From: Mesobacillus jeotgali
GTDB lineage: Bacteria; Bacillota; Bacilli; Bacillales; Cytobacillaceae
NCBI RefSeq assembly: GCF_031759225.1
Contig: NZ_CP134494.1
Coordinates: 1,300,501 to 1,364,500 of the forward strand
DNA: 64,000 nucleotides
Reading direction: 5' to 3'
Below are positions 18,419 through 28,495 of this stretch, one piece after another. The stretch's first letter is position 1; every line of letters begins with the position of its first letter. The notes beneath the pieces were generated by a model. The model saw only the letters and a list, made by a program, of their open reading frames with translations. It was not told the DNA's origin and searched no databases. Both the position numbers and the translations under genes were made by a program.

Positions 18419-19404
18419 TGAGCAATACAACTTTAATAGAAAAAGAGAATTTGCTGGAAATTAAGAATCTGAAAACCTATTATCCTGTCAAAGGCGGGTT
18501 CTTCCGCCGCACGGTCGGCAATGTCAAAGCAGTCGATGATGTTTCATTCGAAATCAAAAAGGGTGAAACATTAGGTCTCGTAGGAGAATCAGGCTGCGGC
18601 AAATCAACAACCGGGAGAACAATCATCAGATTGCTGAATGCGACAGATGGTGAAATCATTTTTGAAGGCAAGGATATCACTAAATTAAGAGGCAAGACAC
18701 TGCAGTCGATCCGCCAGGATATCCAGATGGTCTTCCAGGACCCTTACGCTTCGCTCAACCCGATGCAAATGGTCGGTGACATTGTCTCTGAACCTATCAG
18801 GAACTTCAAGAATGCAAGTATGAAGGACTTGAAGAATGAAGTAATGGATTTATTAACAAAAGTTGGTCTTCCTGAAGATGCTTACTATAAATACGCCCAT
18901 GAATTTTCGGGCGGACAGAGACAAAGGATCGGAATTGCCAGGGCGCTTGCGTTGAGACCGAAGCTGATCATAGCTGATGAGCCGGTATCAGCCCTTGACG
19001 TATCCGTGCAATCCCAGGTACTTAATCTATTGAAAGAGCTTCAGAAGGAATTTGACTTGACTTTCTTATTTATCGCTCATGACCTTAGTGTCGTTAAGCA
19101 TATGAGTGACCGGATCGGCGTAATGTATCTCGGCAATATGGTAGAAATTGCTGATCGCAACAGCATGTATGCTGAGCCGCTCCACCCATATACCCAGGCT
19201 TTGATATCAGCCATCCCAATGCCTGATCCGCGCAGGAAGAAGGAAAGGATCGTACTTGAAGGAGATGTGCCAAGTCCATTGAACCCTCCGACAGGATGTC
19301 CATTCCATCCGCGCTGCCCAGCTGCGATGGCAGAGTGTTCACAAGTGAAGCCAGCTTTAAAGGAGGTGAAGCCAGGACACCGAGTTGCTTGCCACCTTTA
19401 CTAG
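18418..19404 (+). CDS. Oligopeptide ABC transporter ATPase, AppF/OppF-like (second operon)
   Basis: A 328-residue partner ATPase: Walker [10 protein letters not shown]-loop [10 protein letters not shown], signature [12 protein letters not shown], Walker [13 protein letters not shown], switch AHDLSVV. A tail Cys cluster is present ([15 protein letters not shown] and a further Cys). It overlaps the preceding stop by one base (TAATG), so translation is coupled. The ribosome-binding site GAAGGGG lies in the end of the upstream gene. A long minus-strand frame over its end is a shadow. Confidence 0.93.
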   Translation: MSNTTLIEKENLLEIKNLKTYYPVKGGFFRRTVGNVKAVDDVSFEIKKGETLGLVGESGCGKSTTGRTIIRLLNATDGEIIFEGKDITKLRGKTLQSIRQDIQMVFQDPYASLNPMQMVGDIVSEPIRNFKNASMKDLKNEVMDLLTKVGLPEDAYYKYAHEFSGGQRQRIGIARALALRPKLIIADEPVSALDVSVQSQVLNLLKELQKEFDLTFLFIAHDLSVVKHMSDRIGVMYLGNMVEIADRNSMYAEPLHPYTQALISAIPMPDPRRKKERIVLEGDVPSPLNPPTGCPFHPRCPAAMAECSQVKPALKEVKPGHRVACHLY

Positions 19405-19451
19405 GGCAATAATTTTTGCAAAAAATACATTGAAAAAACGGGGGGAAAACC

Positions 19452-21173
19452 ATGAAGAAACCATTGCTTTGGCTAGCTATGCTAGTATTGGTTTTATCAA
19501 CATTCCTTGCTGCGTGCAGCGGAGGAGACAAAGAGAAGACAACAGCTGATCCAAAAGAAGGCGACAAAGACAACGCAGCAGAAGAAACAGGACCGCAAGA
19601 TGGCGGTACATTGACTTACGCTTTAAGCTCTGAGTTCAAAGGCCTTTTGAACTGGAACTTCTACGATGCTGACGGAGACGATGATATCATCGCATTCTTC
19701 GACGATGCATTGATCGACTATGATGAAAACCTTAAAGCAGAGCCTAATATCGCAAGCTGGGAAACTGAAGACAATAAAGTTTTCACTTTCACTTTTGAAA
19801 AAGGCGTAAAATGGCACAATGGCGAAGAACTTACAGTTCATGACTGGGTATTCGCTCTTGAAACAATCGCTACTCTTGGTGGAGAACACCAGCGCTGGTC
19901 TAATGTAAACACAATCGAAGGTGCAAAGGACTTCAACGAAGGAAAGTCTGACAAGATTGCCGGTCTTGAAGTTGTTGATGACTATACTTTGAAGATCACT
20001 TTTGACAAAGCTCGCGTAAACAACCTTGAGAATGTTTGGGCTTACCCGCTTTCACGCAAGGAATTTGAAGGAATTGACCCTAAGGATATGGCTGCTTCTG
20101 AGCAGGTCCGCACTAAGCCTGTAGGAACTGGTCCATTCAAAGTTGCAAAGGTTATCCCTGGTGAATCAGTAGAACTAGTTAAAAACGAAAACTACTGGAA
20201 AGGTGCTCCGCACTTAGACAAGATCGTTGTTAAAGTTATCGATTCTTCACTTACTACTGGAGAACTTAAGAATGGAACTCTTGACATGACTCCATTCCAC
20301 CCAACAGTTCTTCCTGAAATCGAAGCACTTGATAACGTTGAAGTTGTAAAATTCCCTGGCTTATCATACTACTACATCGGTTTCAAACTTGGTAAATATG
20401 ATGGCAAGAAAAACGTAATGGACAAAGATAAATACGCAAGCAAAGAATTGCGCCAAGCTATGCTTTTCGCAATCAACCGCCAAGAGTGGACAGATGCATT
20501 CTTCAGCGGATTAGGAAAGCCGCTTAACCGTCCGATCCCAACATCACACTGGATTGCTGCACCTAATGAAGATATGCCAATCCAATATGAATACAACCCA
20601 GAAAAAGCGAAAGAAATCCTTGATAAAGCTGGTTATGTTGACAAGGACGGAGACGGATTCCGTGAAGATCCAAAGGGAGAAAAGTTCACTGTTAAGTTCT
20701 CTCACTATGCAACTGGCAACCCAACTTTCGAAGCACGTGCAAAAGCTATGACTCAGTATTGGGAAGCAGTTGGCTTGAAGTCTGAGCTTCAAATGACTGA
20801 TGTTAACCTTTACTATGATCAACTTGAAAAAGATGACCCTGCTCTAGAAGTATTCTATGGCGGATGGGGAACTGGTGCTGATCCGGATCCACTACCACTT
20901 TGGGGCATTGAATCTGTATGGAACTACCCACGTTGGGTAAATGACGAAGCTCAAAAGCTTCTTGAAGATGCTGTTGACCTTGAAGTAGTTGGAACTGACA
21001 CTGAAAAGCGTGCACAATTGTATGCTGACTGGCAGAAAATCTTCAACGAAGAAGTACCAGCACTTCCTATCCTTGAACTAGAAGAAGTTATGGCTGTTGC
21101 TAAGCGCGTTCAAGGCGTCAAGTACGACGTTTCTGGTTCTAACTCACCTCATGAATGGTGGATCAAGCAATAA
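19452..21173 (+). CDS. Oligopeptide-binding lipoprotein (second operon)
   Basis: A 573-residue SBP family 5 lipoprotein. The signal segment MKKPLLWLAMLVLVLSTFL precedes an LAAC lipobox, then an acidic linker, GGTLTYALSSEFKGLLNWNF, the FEKGVKWHNGEELTVHDWVF family signature and KPVGTGPFKVAK. Codon choice is narrow (many GAA, CTT, GTT, AAC), unlike the neighbouring permeases, which suggests high expression of the binding protein. The start ATG at 19452 follows ACGGGGGGAAAACC. The ligand is not predictable beyond peptide. Confidence 0.92.
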   Translation: MKKPLLWLAMLVLVLSTFLAACSGGDKEKTTADPKEGDKDNAAEETGPQDGGTLTYALSSEFKGLLNWNFYDADGDDDIIAFFDDALIDYDENLKAEPNIASWETEDNKVFTFTFEKGVKWHNGEELTVHDWVFALETIATLGGEHQRWSNVNTIEGAKDFNEGKSDKIAGLEVVDDYTLKITFDKARVNNLENVWAYPLSRKEFEGIDPKDMAASEQVRTKPVGTGPFKVAKVIPGESVELVKNENYWKGAPHLDKIVVKVIDSSLTTGELKNGTLDMTPFHPTVLPEIEALDNVEVVKFPGLSYYYIGFKLGKYDGKKNVMDKDKYASKELRQAMLFAINRQEWTDAFFSGLGKPLNRPIPTSHWIAAPNEDMPIQYEYNPEKAKEILDKAGYVDKDGDGFREDPKGEKFTVKFSHYATGNPTFEARAKAMTQYWEAVGLKSELQMTDVNLYYDQLEKDDPALEVFYGGWGTGADPDPLPLWGIESVWNYPRWVNDEAQKLLEDAVDLEVVGTDTEKRAQLYADWQKIFNEEVPALPILELEEVMAVAKRVQGVKYDVSGSNSPHEWWIKQ

Positions 21174-21210
21174 TCATTAGGTACCACCTATTCAGTTAAG
21201 GAGAATGCAT

Positions 21211-22176
21211 ATGCTTAAATACAGTTTACGACGCATACTCGGCATGATTCCTATGCTTTTCCTTATCTCTGTTGTAGTGTTTTCCCTGGCGAAACTTATG
21301 CCAGGGGACTCACTCAGTGGGGAGATCGATCCGAACAATACGGATCCGGCATACATAGAAGAGATGCGCGAGAAGCTCGGTTATAATGACCCAGTCCACA
21401 TTCAATATTTCACATGGATCACAAATTTCATGCAGGGAGACTTCGGGAAATCAACCCGTTATAAAATCCCGGCAAGTGAAATCATTGGCGAACGTCTGCC
21501 AAATACGATATTTCTTGGTTTTTCAAGTATTTTAATAACTTATGTTTTAGCGTTTATCATGGGTATTTATGCCGGAAGGAAGCCATATACACTTGGTGAT
21601 AACGTCATAGGTACCGCCAACTATATAGGATTGGCCCTCCCTTCATTCGTTGCAGGGGTGTTCGCCATCTATTTCTTCTCATTTAATTTAGGCTGGTTCC
21701 CTTCAAACGGTTCTGTTGATATTTCAACGACAGAAGGTACAGCAGCATATTGGTTAAGCCGAATTCATCATGTTTTCTTACCAGCACTTGTATTAGGTTT
21801 ATTGAGCACTGCAAGCTATACGCAATTCCTGCGTAATGACATTATAGAAAACAGCCGTAAAGATTTTGTAAGGACGGCACGTGCTAAAGGCACACCGGAA
21901 AAAAAGATCTACAATCAGCACATTTTGCGTAATTCTATCATCCCGCTGATCACATTCCTTGGATTCGATATCGTTGCATTGGTCGGTGGCGCAATCATTA
22001 CCGAAACAATCTTCACTTATCCTGGTATCGGTCAACTATTCTTGAACTCTGTCAGCCAGAGAGACTATCCAGTACTAATGACACTGACAATGATGTTCTC
22101 ATTCTTGACACTGTTTGGAAACCTTGTTGCAGATATATTATATGGAATCGTTGATCCAAGGATCAGGCTTGATTAA
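21211..22176 (+). CDS. Oligopeptide transporter permease, OppB/AppB-like (second operon)
   Basis: A 321-residue permease: the N-terminal MLKYSLRRILGMIPMLFLIS span, the EAA loop DFVRTARAKGTPEKKIYNQ with ILRNSIIPLITF, and C-terminal LYGIVDPRIRLD. The ATG at 21205 falls inside the Shine-Dalgarno region (TTAAGGAGAATG); the ATG at 21211 has proper spacing and is taken as the start. It follows the binding protein by 37 bases. Confidence 0.93.
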   Translation: MLKYSLRRILGMIPMLFLISVVVFSLAKLMPGDSLSGEIDPNNTDPAYIEEMREKLGYNDPVHIQYFTWITNFMQGDFGKSTRYKIPASEIIGERLPNTIFLGFSSILITYVLAFIMGIYAGRKPYTLGDNVIGTANYIGLALPSFVAGVFAIYFFSFNLGWFPSNGSVDISTTEGTAAYWLSRIHHVFLPALVLGLLSTASYTQFLRNDIIENSRKDFVRTARAKGTPEKKIYNQHILRNSIIPLITFLGFDIVALVGGAIITETIFTYPGIGQLFLNSVSQRDYPVLMTLTMMFSFLTLFGNLVADILYGIVDPRIRLD

Positions 22177-22187
22177 GGAGGATGGCT

Positions 22188-23096
22188 ATGGAAGTTTCTA
22201 CAGCAAATAATACACAGATTAACCTGAAGCCGGAAAAAGGCATGTCTCCTTGGGCCATCGCTAGAAGAAAATTTGTGAAAAACAAGTTGGCGATGACAAG
22301 CTTGGTCTTCTTGATTTTCGTAATGATTGTCTCTTTCCTGGCTCCATACATTACAACAACAGATATAACCAAAATTAACATTGGATCTATGTCCTTAAAG
22401 CCATCTGCAGAGCACTGGCTTGGAACAGACAAAAACGGACGTGACGTTTTCACGAGATTATTATACGGCGGAAGGGTTTCCCTTTTAGTCGGAATTAGCT
22501 GTACATTATTCGTCATCTTTTTCGGAACAATTGTAGGGTCAATCGCAGGATACTTTGGAGGAATCGTAGACAGCATGCTCATGCGTTTTACTGATTTCGT
22601 CCTGAACTTCCCATTCCTTGTTTTCGTTATCGTGTTGGCTACAATTTTCCATGGTAAAATCAATGGTCTTGTCATCCTGATCATGGTCATCAGCTTGCTG
22701 AGCTGGGGCGGGGTAGCAAGGATTGTCCGAAGCAAGATCTTGGCAGAGAAGGAGAACGAATACATTCTTGCAGCAATCTCAATCGGATGTTCACCATTCA
22801 AAGTCATCACAAAGCATTTACTGCCTAACGTTCTTTCAACAATCATCGTACAAGCAACAATCTTGTTCGCTTCCATGATTGTCGCAGAAACAGGACTAAG
22901 CTTCTTGGGATTCGGTGTACCATCCGAAATTCCATCATGGGGTAACATGCTAGCATTCGCAAATGAACCAGACGTATTACAAGGAAAGCCGTGGATCTGG
23001 ATTCCACCAGCACTTGCTATCACGCTCACGATTTTGTCCATCAACTTCGTAGGTGAAGGCCTGAAAGATGCATTGAATCCAAGATCACGCCGTTAA
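22188..23096 (+). CDS. Oligopeptide transporter permease, OppC/AppC-like (second operon)
   Basis: A 302-residue permease with a cytoplasmic N-terminal arm, the first span LAMTSLVFLIFVMIVSFLAP, the EHWLGTDKNGRDVFTRLLYG motif, an EAA loop and C-terminal VGEGLKDALNPRS. An ATG at 22182 overlaps AAGGAGG, so 22188 (six bases after it) is preferred. It is the last gene, with a terminator directly after the stop. A 293-codon frame on the opposite strand is a composition shadow of this gene. Confidence 0.93.
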   Translation: MEVSTANNTQINLKPEKGMSPWAIARRKFVKNKLAMTSLVFLIFVMIVSFLAPYITTTDITKINIGSMSLKPSAEHWLGTDKNGRDVFTRLLYGGRVSLLVGISCTLFVIFFGTIVGSIAGYFGGIVDSMLMRFTDFVLNFPFLVFVIVLATIFHGKINGLVILIMVISLLSWGGVARIVRSKILAEKENEYILAAISIGCSPFKVITKHLLPNVLSTIIVQATILFASMIVAETGLSFLGFGVPSEIPSWGNMLAFANEPDVLQGKPWIWIPPALAITLTILSINFVGEGLKDALNPRSRR

Positions 23097-23126
23097 AAAA
23101 TCTACCATACAAAGGTAGATTTTTTA
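23095..23126 (+). terminator. Terminator of the second app-type operon
   Basis: AAAAAATCTACC (23095-23106) pairs perfectly with GGTAGATTTTTT (23114-23125). The left arm overlaps the stop codon. Confidence 0.9.
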
Positions 23127-23136
23127 TTTTGCCTAT

Positions 23137-23203
23137 TTTTCCTGTTTGAACGTGTGATGAATGATAAGGGACCATATCACTTATCAGTTCAAAGACAGGA
23201 AAA
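23137..23203. repeat. Nested imperfect palindrome preceding the 52-bp array
   Basis: TTTTCCTGTTTGAAC (23137-23151) pairs with GTTCAAAGACAGGAAAA (23187-23203) apart from a 2-base bulge. An inner stem TGATAAG (23162-23168) / CTTATCA (23180-23186) sits directly against the outer right arm. No gene is involved. Confidence 0.65.
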
Positions 23204-23215
23204 GGCCAGGGGTTA

Positions 23216-23372
23216 GGACAAAACAGCAAGCTGGAAGGCAGAAAATGTCCGAAGTAGGTTAAGGTTCGGACAAAACAGCAAGCTGGAAGGCAGAAAATGT
23301 CCGAAGTAGCCCCAAGCTCGGACAAAACAGCAAGCTAAAAGGCGAGAAATATCAGAAGTTGCTCCCAGATCG
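23216..23372. repeat. Array A: three 52-bp hairpin repeats
   Basis: The unit GGACAAAACAGCAAGCTGG... repeats with starts at 23216, 23268 and 23320, a period of exactly 52. Each has GACA, 25 bases, TGTC, 19 bases. Between units, TGTCCGAA pairs with TTCGGACA (perfect 8-bp stem, 23246-23253 with 23265-23272). The third copy decays after about 30 bases. No ORF spans it. The rest of the intergenic region (23373-23531) shows nothing else. Confidence 0.85.
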
Positions 23373-23531
23373 GTAATAAAACTGAACAAACAGTTAGCCC
23401 TTACTGTGTTAACTATAGTCATATTTCAGTACTTCCTTACCAACTTGCCTCATATATATATGATAACAATGGACAGGCCGGGGTGAGGTATGTGCGTGAT
23501 ATGAATTGTTTGTATAAAGTGAGCCATTTTT

Positions 23532-23747
23532 ATGATTTTTAGGATTTTTGTCTTGACGATTGGATTTGGATTAGCGGTATCCGGAGGGATCAGCGCAATC
23601 GCGTATTTGAATATGATTACAGCCGGGCACGGTTTAGATGAGTATTTATCCTTTATCTCCCGGAGAGTCGAATGCTACTTACTGCCTGCAGGAATCGGGA
23701 TCATCTGGTTAAGTATTTATTGGCCGCATAATGATGATATAAATTGA
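23532..23747 (+). CDS. Small membrane protein, two predicted spans
   Basis: A 71-residue hydrophobic protein: MIFRIFVLTIGFGLAVSGGI begins span one (about 2-28), then a polar loop (TAGHGLDEYLSFISRRVE), then span two (about 49-64, LLPAGIGIIWLSIYW), with an acidic tail. I do not recognise a named family. The ribosome-binding site upstream (AAAGTGAGCC) is moderate. It lies just before yjbA on the same strand and could be co-transcribed with it; the gap is 81 bases with no terminator. The patterned amphipathic loop makes chance coding unlikely. Confidence 0.65.
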   Translation: MIFRIFVLTIGFGLAVSGGISAIAYLNMITAGHGLDEYLSFISRRVECYLLPAGIGIIWLSIYWPHNDDIN

Positions 23748-23828
23748 TCTTCCTTTTAAGGAATATTTTTACTTAGTGCTGCCCATACTGATGGACAAAC
23801 AGTTTCTTGAAGTGAGGGGTTAAAAATC

Positions 23829-24575
23829 ATGTTGTATCTTCATGATGTCTGGGTGAACTGGTTCGAAGGGGAAGAGAATGGCTATAACGTCTGCCATTTC
23901 CACGAATGGCGGAAGGACGATGGTGTTGAACTGCTTGACCAGGTGCCGCTTCTAAAAATTGACCATGTGTTATTTAATTACATTGAGAATGATTTATCAG
24001 AGTTGCCTCAGCAACTACTGGATGACATTTACCGAAAGGCCTATTTGCGGAAGAATCATGAACGTACGCAGCTTGATTATTGCTTCGTCGTGTCAGATGG
24101 AACAGGAATCCTTGCTGTTGACACGATTGGCTATAATATCCCTATCCGAAAAAGCCGGCTAATCCCTCGTCAGGAGCAGCTGGTGTACGAAATGATTGAA
24201 AATCAGGATACGATTCAATATGGATTCAATGATCAGAGTGCATTAAAGGATTTCCATATCCTATCGCCTTCTCCGGATTTAATGAGGGGGTTGACCCGTA
24301 AAGAAAGACAGTTAAAGCAATTATTGTTCATGGCCATGGATCAACTGAATTCTTCAAAAAATGTAGCAGAAGTCCGATACTGGTTCACTGAATGGAAGCC
24401 TGAACTATATGAAGAAATTCAGCGTCTCTCATTTGAAGAGGTGTGGGAGCAGTTATATGAAGAAACTAAGTTTGGATGGTCATTTAAGCACGAAAAATTT
24501 TGCGAAAATATAATCAAGGGACAGGCCTTTTTCGAAAAACTTTGGGAAATGGAGCACGGCCCAAAAGTAAATTGA
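23829..24575 (+). CDS. yjbA: YjbA family protein (DUF3603)
   Basis: A 248-residue soluble protein of unknown function, starting [20 protein letters not shown] and rich in Trp, Tyr and acidic residues. The N-terminal block and the central [20 protein letters not shown] and [19 protein letters not shown] stretches are what I know of the YjbA/DUF3603 family. It has no membrane segment. The ATG at 23829 follows GAAGTGAGGGGTTAAAAATC. It is convergent with trpS across a shared terminator, the same arrangement as in B. subtilis. Confidence 0.85.
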   Translation: MLYLHDVWVNWFEGEENGYNVCHFHEWRKDDGVELLDQVPLLKIDHVLFNYIENDLSELPQQLLDDIYRKAYLRKNHERTQLDYCFVVSDGTGILAVDTIGYNIPIRKSRLIPRQEQLVYEMIENQDTIQYGFNDQSALKDFHILSPSPDLMRGLTRKERQLKQLLFMAMDQLNSSKNVAEVRYWFTEWKPELYEEIQRLSFEEVWEQLYEETKFGWSFKHEKFCENIIKGQAFFEKLWEMEHGPKVN

Positions 24576-24602
24576 CAAAGCCTTTGTATTTGCTTAACTA
24601 AA

Positions 24603-24631
24603 AAAGGAGCTGACATTGTGTCAGCTCCTTT
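24603..24631. terminator. Bidirectional terminator between yjbA and trpS
   Basis: AAAGGAGCTGACA (24603-24615) pairs perfectly with TGTCAGCTCCTTT (24619-24631) across a TTG loop, with A and T tracts outside. It serves both convergent genes. Confidence 0.88.
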
Positions 24632-24637
24632 AAATTA

Positions 24638-25968
<1,331 letters not shown>

Positions 25969-25974
25969 AAAATG

Positions 25975-26003
25975 ATTATAATCAAATCTTCAATGATAAG
26001 CAA
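25975..26003 (-). promoter_or_regulatory. trpS promoter
   Basis: On the minus strand TTGCTT (26003-25998), a 17-base spacer, then a perfect TATAAT (25980-25975). Transcription should begin near 25968, at the 5' end of the T-box leader. Confidence 0.75.
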
Positions 26004-26019
26004 GGGCACCATGAGGATT

Positions 26020-26379
26020 TTATAGATAATAAACGTACAGTGCAGCAAGCATAAGGATAAAGTCGAGCAAGCCCACCAAAAACAGGGGGTTTGCGTTGAT
26101 GGTGACAAGTTCTGATAATGGCGTCATTTCGTCAAAAGACTTTTTCTTCTCCTCTTTGCCGGCAAAAACAGTCCGGAAAGAATAAGAAATAGCGTCGAAG
26201 AATCCAGAATTGACTGTAAAGACTATAAGGGAAGTGAAAAGCAGGATACTAGCAATATAAAAAGAAATATTTACATAACCAAGCAAGGTGATGCTCTGTT
26301 GATAGACAAGTGAAAGGATCAAAACTAAAAGTTGAGATAAGAAAAAACCAAAAAAAATTTTCCCAAATCTATTACGCAT
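26020..26379 (-). CDS. DUF3899 domain membrane protein
   Basis: A 119-residue protein with three likely spans: about 6-28 (IFFGFFLSQLLVLILSLVYQ), 36-58 and 98-118 (LFLVGLLDFILMLAALYVYY). A charged loop KEEKKKSFDEMTPLSEL links the last two. This fits DUF3899, a family of unknown function common in Bacillaceae. The start ATG at 26379 follows AAGGGAG at about ten bases. It lies upstream of trpS on the same strand, with the trpS promoter just after its stop, and divergent from oppA. Confidence 0.75.
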   Translation of the reverse strand: MRNRFGKIFFGFFLSQLLVLILSLVYQQSITLLGYVNISFYIASILLFTSLIVFTVNSGFFDAISYSFRTVFAGKEEKKKSFDEMTPLSELVTINANPLFLVGLLDFILMLAALYVYYL

Positions 26380-26572
26380 TTTTCTAATTCTCCCTTATAT
26401 TGTTATTTCATAAAAGTAATTTAGCGAATATCTCCTCAAAAAAAAGCAAATATTACAATAAGTTACAGGGTGATTTTGCTTGATAAAGGCTTATAAGTCA
26501 CTATTATAACACAAATCAAGGAGGAAATTTATTACTATTGTTTCAAAGTTGTAAATTTTTCGCGCAAAAATA

Positions 26573-26601
26573 TTGAACATTTAATTTAATCTATGTATAA
26601 T
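26573..26601 (+). promoter_or_regulatory. oppA promoter
   Basis: TTGAAC (26573-26578), a 17-base spacer and a perfect TATAAT (26596-26601). This gives a leader of about 45 bases to the TTG start of oppA. Confidence 0.8.
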
Positions 26602-26614
26602 AGGGAATGTAAAA

Positions 26615-26629
26615 AGTTTTCAGAAAACA
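26615..26629 (+). promoter_or_regulatory. CodY-like site in the opp leader
   Basis: AGTTTTCAGAAAACA contains the full TTTTCAGAAAA core of the CodY box and matches the 15-base consensus at 12 positions. It begins 13 bases after the -10 element, a classic repressor position. Confidence 0.6.
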
Positions 26630-26651
26630 TTAAAAAAGAGGGGGCATATCC

Positions 26652-28355
26652 TTGAAAAAGTCAAAATTTTCATTTCTATTGATTTTGACTCTAGTATTCT
26701 CGTTAATCCTGTCTGCATGTAGCGGCGGAGATAACAAAGCTGGAGACGAAAAGCCAGAAGATGGCGAAGGTACAACTGGCGAAACTGCTAACGTACCACA
26801 AGAACTAAGAATGTTGGATTCTTCTGCTATTCCAACAATGGACAGCGTTCTAGCTGAAGGTTCTACAAGTTTCACTTACATAAACAACGTAGGTGAGGGT
26901 CTTTACCGCCTTGACCAGAACCACAAGCCAGTTCCTGCACTAGCAGATGGCGAGCCACAAATCAGTGATGACAACCTTGTCTACACTTTCAAGCTTATCG
27001 ATTCAAAATGGTCTAACGGCGAGCCTGTAACAGCTCACGATTTCGTATTTGCTTGGCAGCGCGCTATCGACCCTAAGACTGCTTCTCCTTATGGTCCATA
27101 CATGATGGGCGGCAAAATCAAGGGTGCTGAGGCAATCACAGAAGCTGGTGCTGCTGGCAAGCCTTATGATGTAACGACTCTTGGTGTAAAAGCTATTGAC
27201 GACAAGACTTTAGAAGTAACACTTGAAAAGCCAATCGCTTACTGGCAAGACCTTTTCGCTTTCCCAACATTCTACCCTCAAAACCAGAAGTTTGTTGAAG
27301 AGAAAGGCGAAGCTTTCGCAAGCAATGCTGAAAACTTACTTTACAACGGTCCATTCGTAATGGAAACTTGGGAAAGCACTGACGCTGAAGAGTGGGTACT
27401 TACTAAGAACCCTAACTACCACAATGCTGACCAAGTTAAACTTGAAAAAATCACTGTAAACGTCGTTAAAGATTCTAACTCTGCTGTAAACGCTTTTGAA
27501 GCAGGCGAAACAGACATGACTGGATTGCTTTCTTCTGATCTAGTTCCTGCATACGAAGGCGACGAGCGCATGCTTAGCTGGATGGAAGCAACTGTATTCT
27601 GGATCAAGATGAACCAGAAGAACGAAGCACTTGCTAACGTTAACATCCGTAAAGCAATCGCAATGGGCTTCAACAAAGAAGACCTTGCTGCTAGCATCCT
27701 GAACAACGGTTCAGTTGCTGCTAACTACTTTGTACCAAAAGATTTCGTAACTCTTGATGGTGAAGATTTCCGTGAAAAGCACGGCGACCTGATTGAATTC
27801 AATGCTGAAGAAGCTAAGAAATATTGGGAAACTGGTCTTAAGGAACTTGGTGTAGATAAGTTAGAACTTCGCTACCTTGGTGGAGACACTGAAGCAGCTA
27901 AGAAGACTGACGCTTACATCAAGAACCAGTTGGAAACAAACCTTCCTGGTTTGACAATCAATCTTGAAAGTGTTCCTTTCGCAGTACGTCTAGAGCGTGA
28001 CAACGCTATGGATTATGATCTTCAATTCGCTGGATGGGGTCCTGACTACGGTAACGCATTGTCGTTCACTGACCTTTGGATCACTGACGGTGGAAGCAAC
28101 AGAATGGGCTACTCAAACGAGAAGTACGATCAGTTGATCAAGGATGCTCAAGGCAAACTTGCTACTGACGAAAAAGCTCAATGGGAAGCACAGCAAGAAG
28201 CTGAAAGAATCATGCTTGAAGAAGATGCTGGTCTAGCACCTGTTTACCAGCGTGCAGCTAACATCCTTCTTAACCCGAACGTTAAAGGTCTTGCGATCTA
28301 CAACTACGGTCCTGACTACTCATTCCAATGGGTAACAATTGAAGGCGAAGAATAA
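26652..28355 (+). CDS. oppA: OppA, oligopeptide-binding lipoprotein
   Basis: A 567-residue SBP family 5 lipoprotein, the receptor of the Opp importer. In B. subtilis Opp also imports signalling pentapeptides for sporulation and competence. The signal segment ends in an LSAC lipobox (Cys about 24). The core has PTMDSVLAEGSTSFTYINN, SKWSNGEPVTAHDFVFAWQR and LLYNGPFVMETW. It starts at a TTG (26652) after AGAGGGGGCATATCC. Codon use is strongly biased (CTT, GCT, GAA, AAC), as in highly expressed genes. A terminator between oppA and oppB should raise oppA above the permease genes. Confidence 0.95.
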   Translation: MKKSKFSFLLILTLVFSLILSACSGGDNKAGDEKPEDGEGTTGETANVPQELRMLDSSAIPTMDSVLAEGSTSFTYINNVGEGLYRLDQNHKPVPALADGEPQISDDNLVYTFKLIDSKWSNGEPVTAHDFVFAWQRAIDPKTASPYGPYMMGGKIKGAEAITEAGAAGKPYDVTTLGVKAIDDKTLEVTLEKPIAYWQDLFAFPTFYPQNQKFVEEKGEAFASNAENLLYNGPFVMETWESTDAEEWVLTKNPNYHNADQVKLEKITVNVVKDSNSAVNAFEAGETDMTGLLSSDLVPAYEGDERMLSWMEATVFWIKMNQKNEALANVNIRKAIAMGFNKEDLAASILNNGSVAANYFVPKDFVTLDGEDFREKHGDLIEFNAEEAKKYWETGLKELGVDKLELRYLGGDTEAAKKTDAYIKNQLETNLPGLTINLESVPFAVRLERDNAMDYDLQFAGWGPDYGNALSFTDLWITDGGSNRMGYSNEKYDQLIKDAQGKLATDEKAQWEAQQEAERIMLEEDAGLAPVYQRAANILLNPNVKGLAIYNYGPDYSFQWVTIEGEE

Positions 28356-28403
28356 TAACTGAAGCAAGTTTCTTATTTCAGAGTGTAATAATTCTGAGGA
28401 TAG

Positions 28404-28436
28404 AAAGAGAGTATATCTAGATATACTCTCTTTTTC
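28404..28436 (+). terminator. Palindromic terminator/attenuator between oppA and oppB
   Basis: A perfect 30-base palindrome (AAAGAGAGTATATCT then its exact complement, 28404-28433) followed by TT. It probably ends most transcripts after oppA and lets a fraction continue into oppBCDF. Confidence 0.85.
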
Positions 28437-28495
28437 CCTGTATAGCATTTGTCGAATAATAGGGAAAATTGAAATAATACAGGAGGTGCACGGTT

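Noticed and set aside
22163-23044. 293-codon open frame on the minus strand
   Set aside because: It lies wholly opposite a clear OppC-type permease gene, has no ribosome-binding site, and its Met/Thr/Ile-rich translation is a composition shadow.
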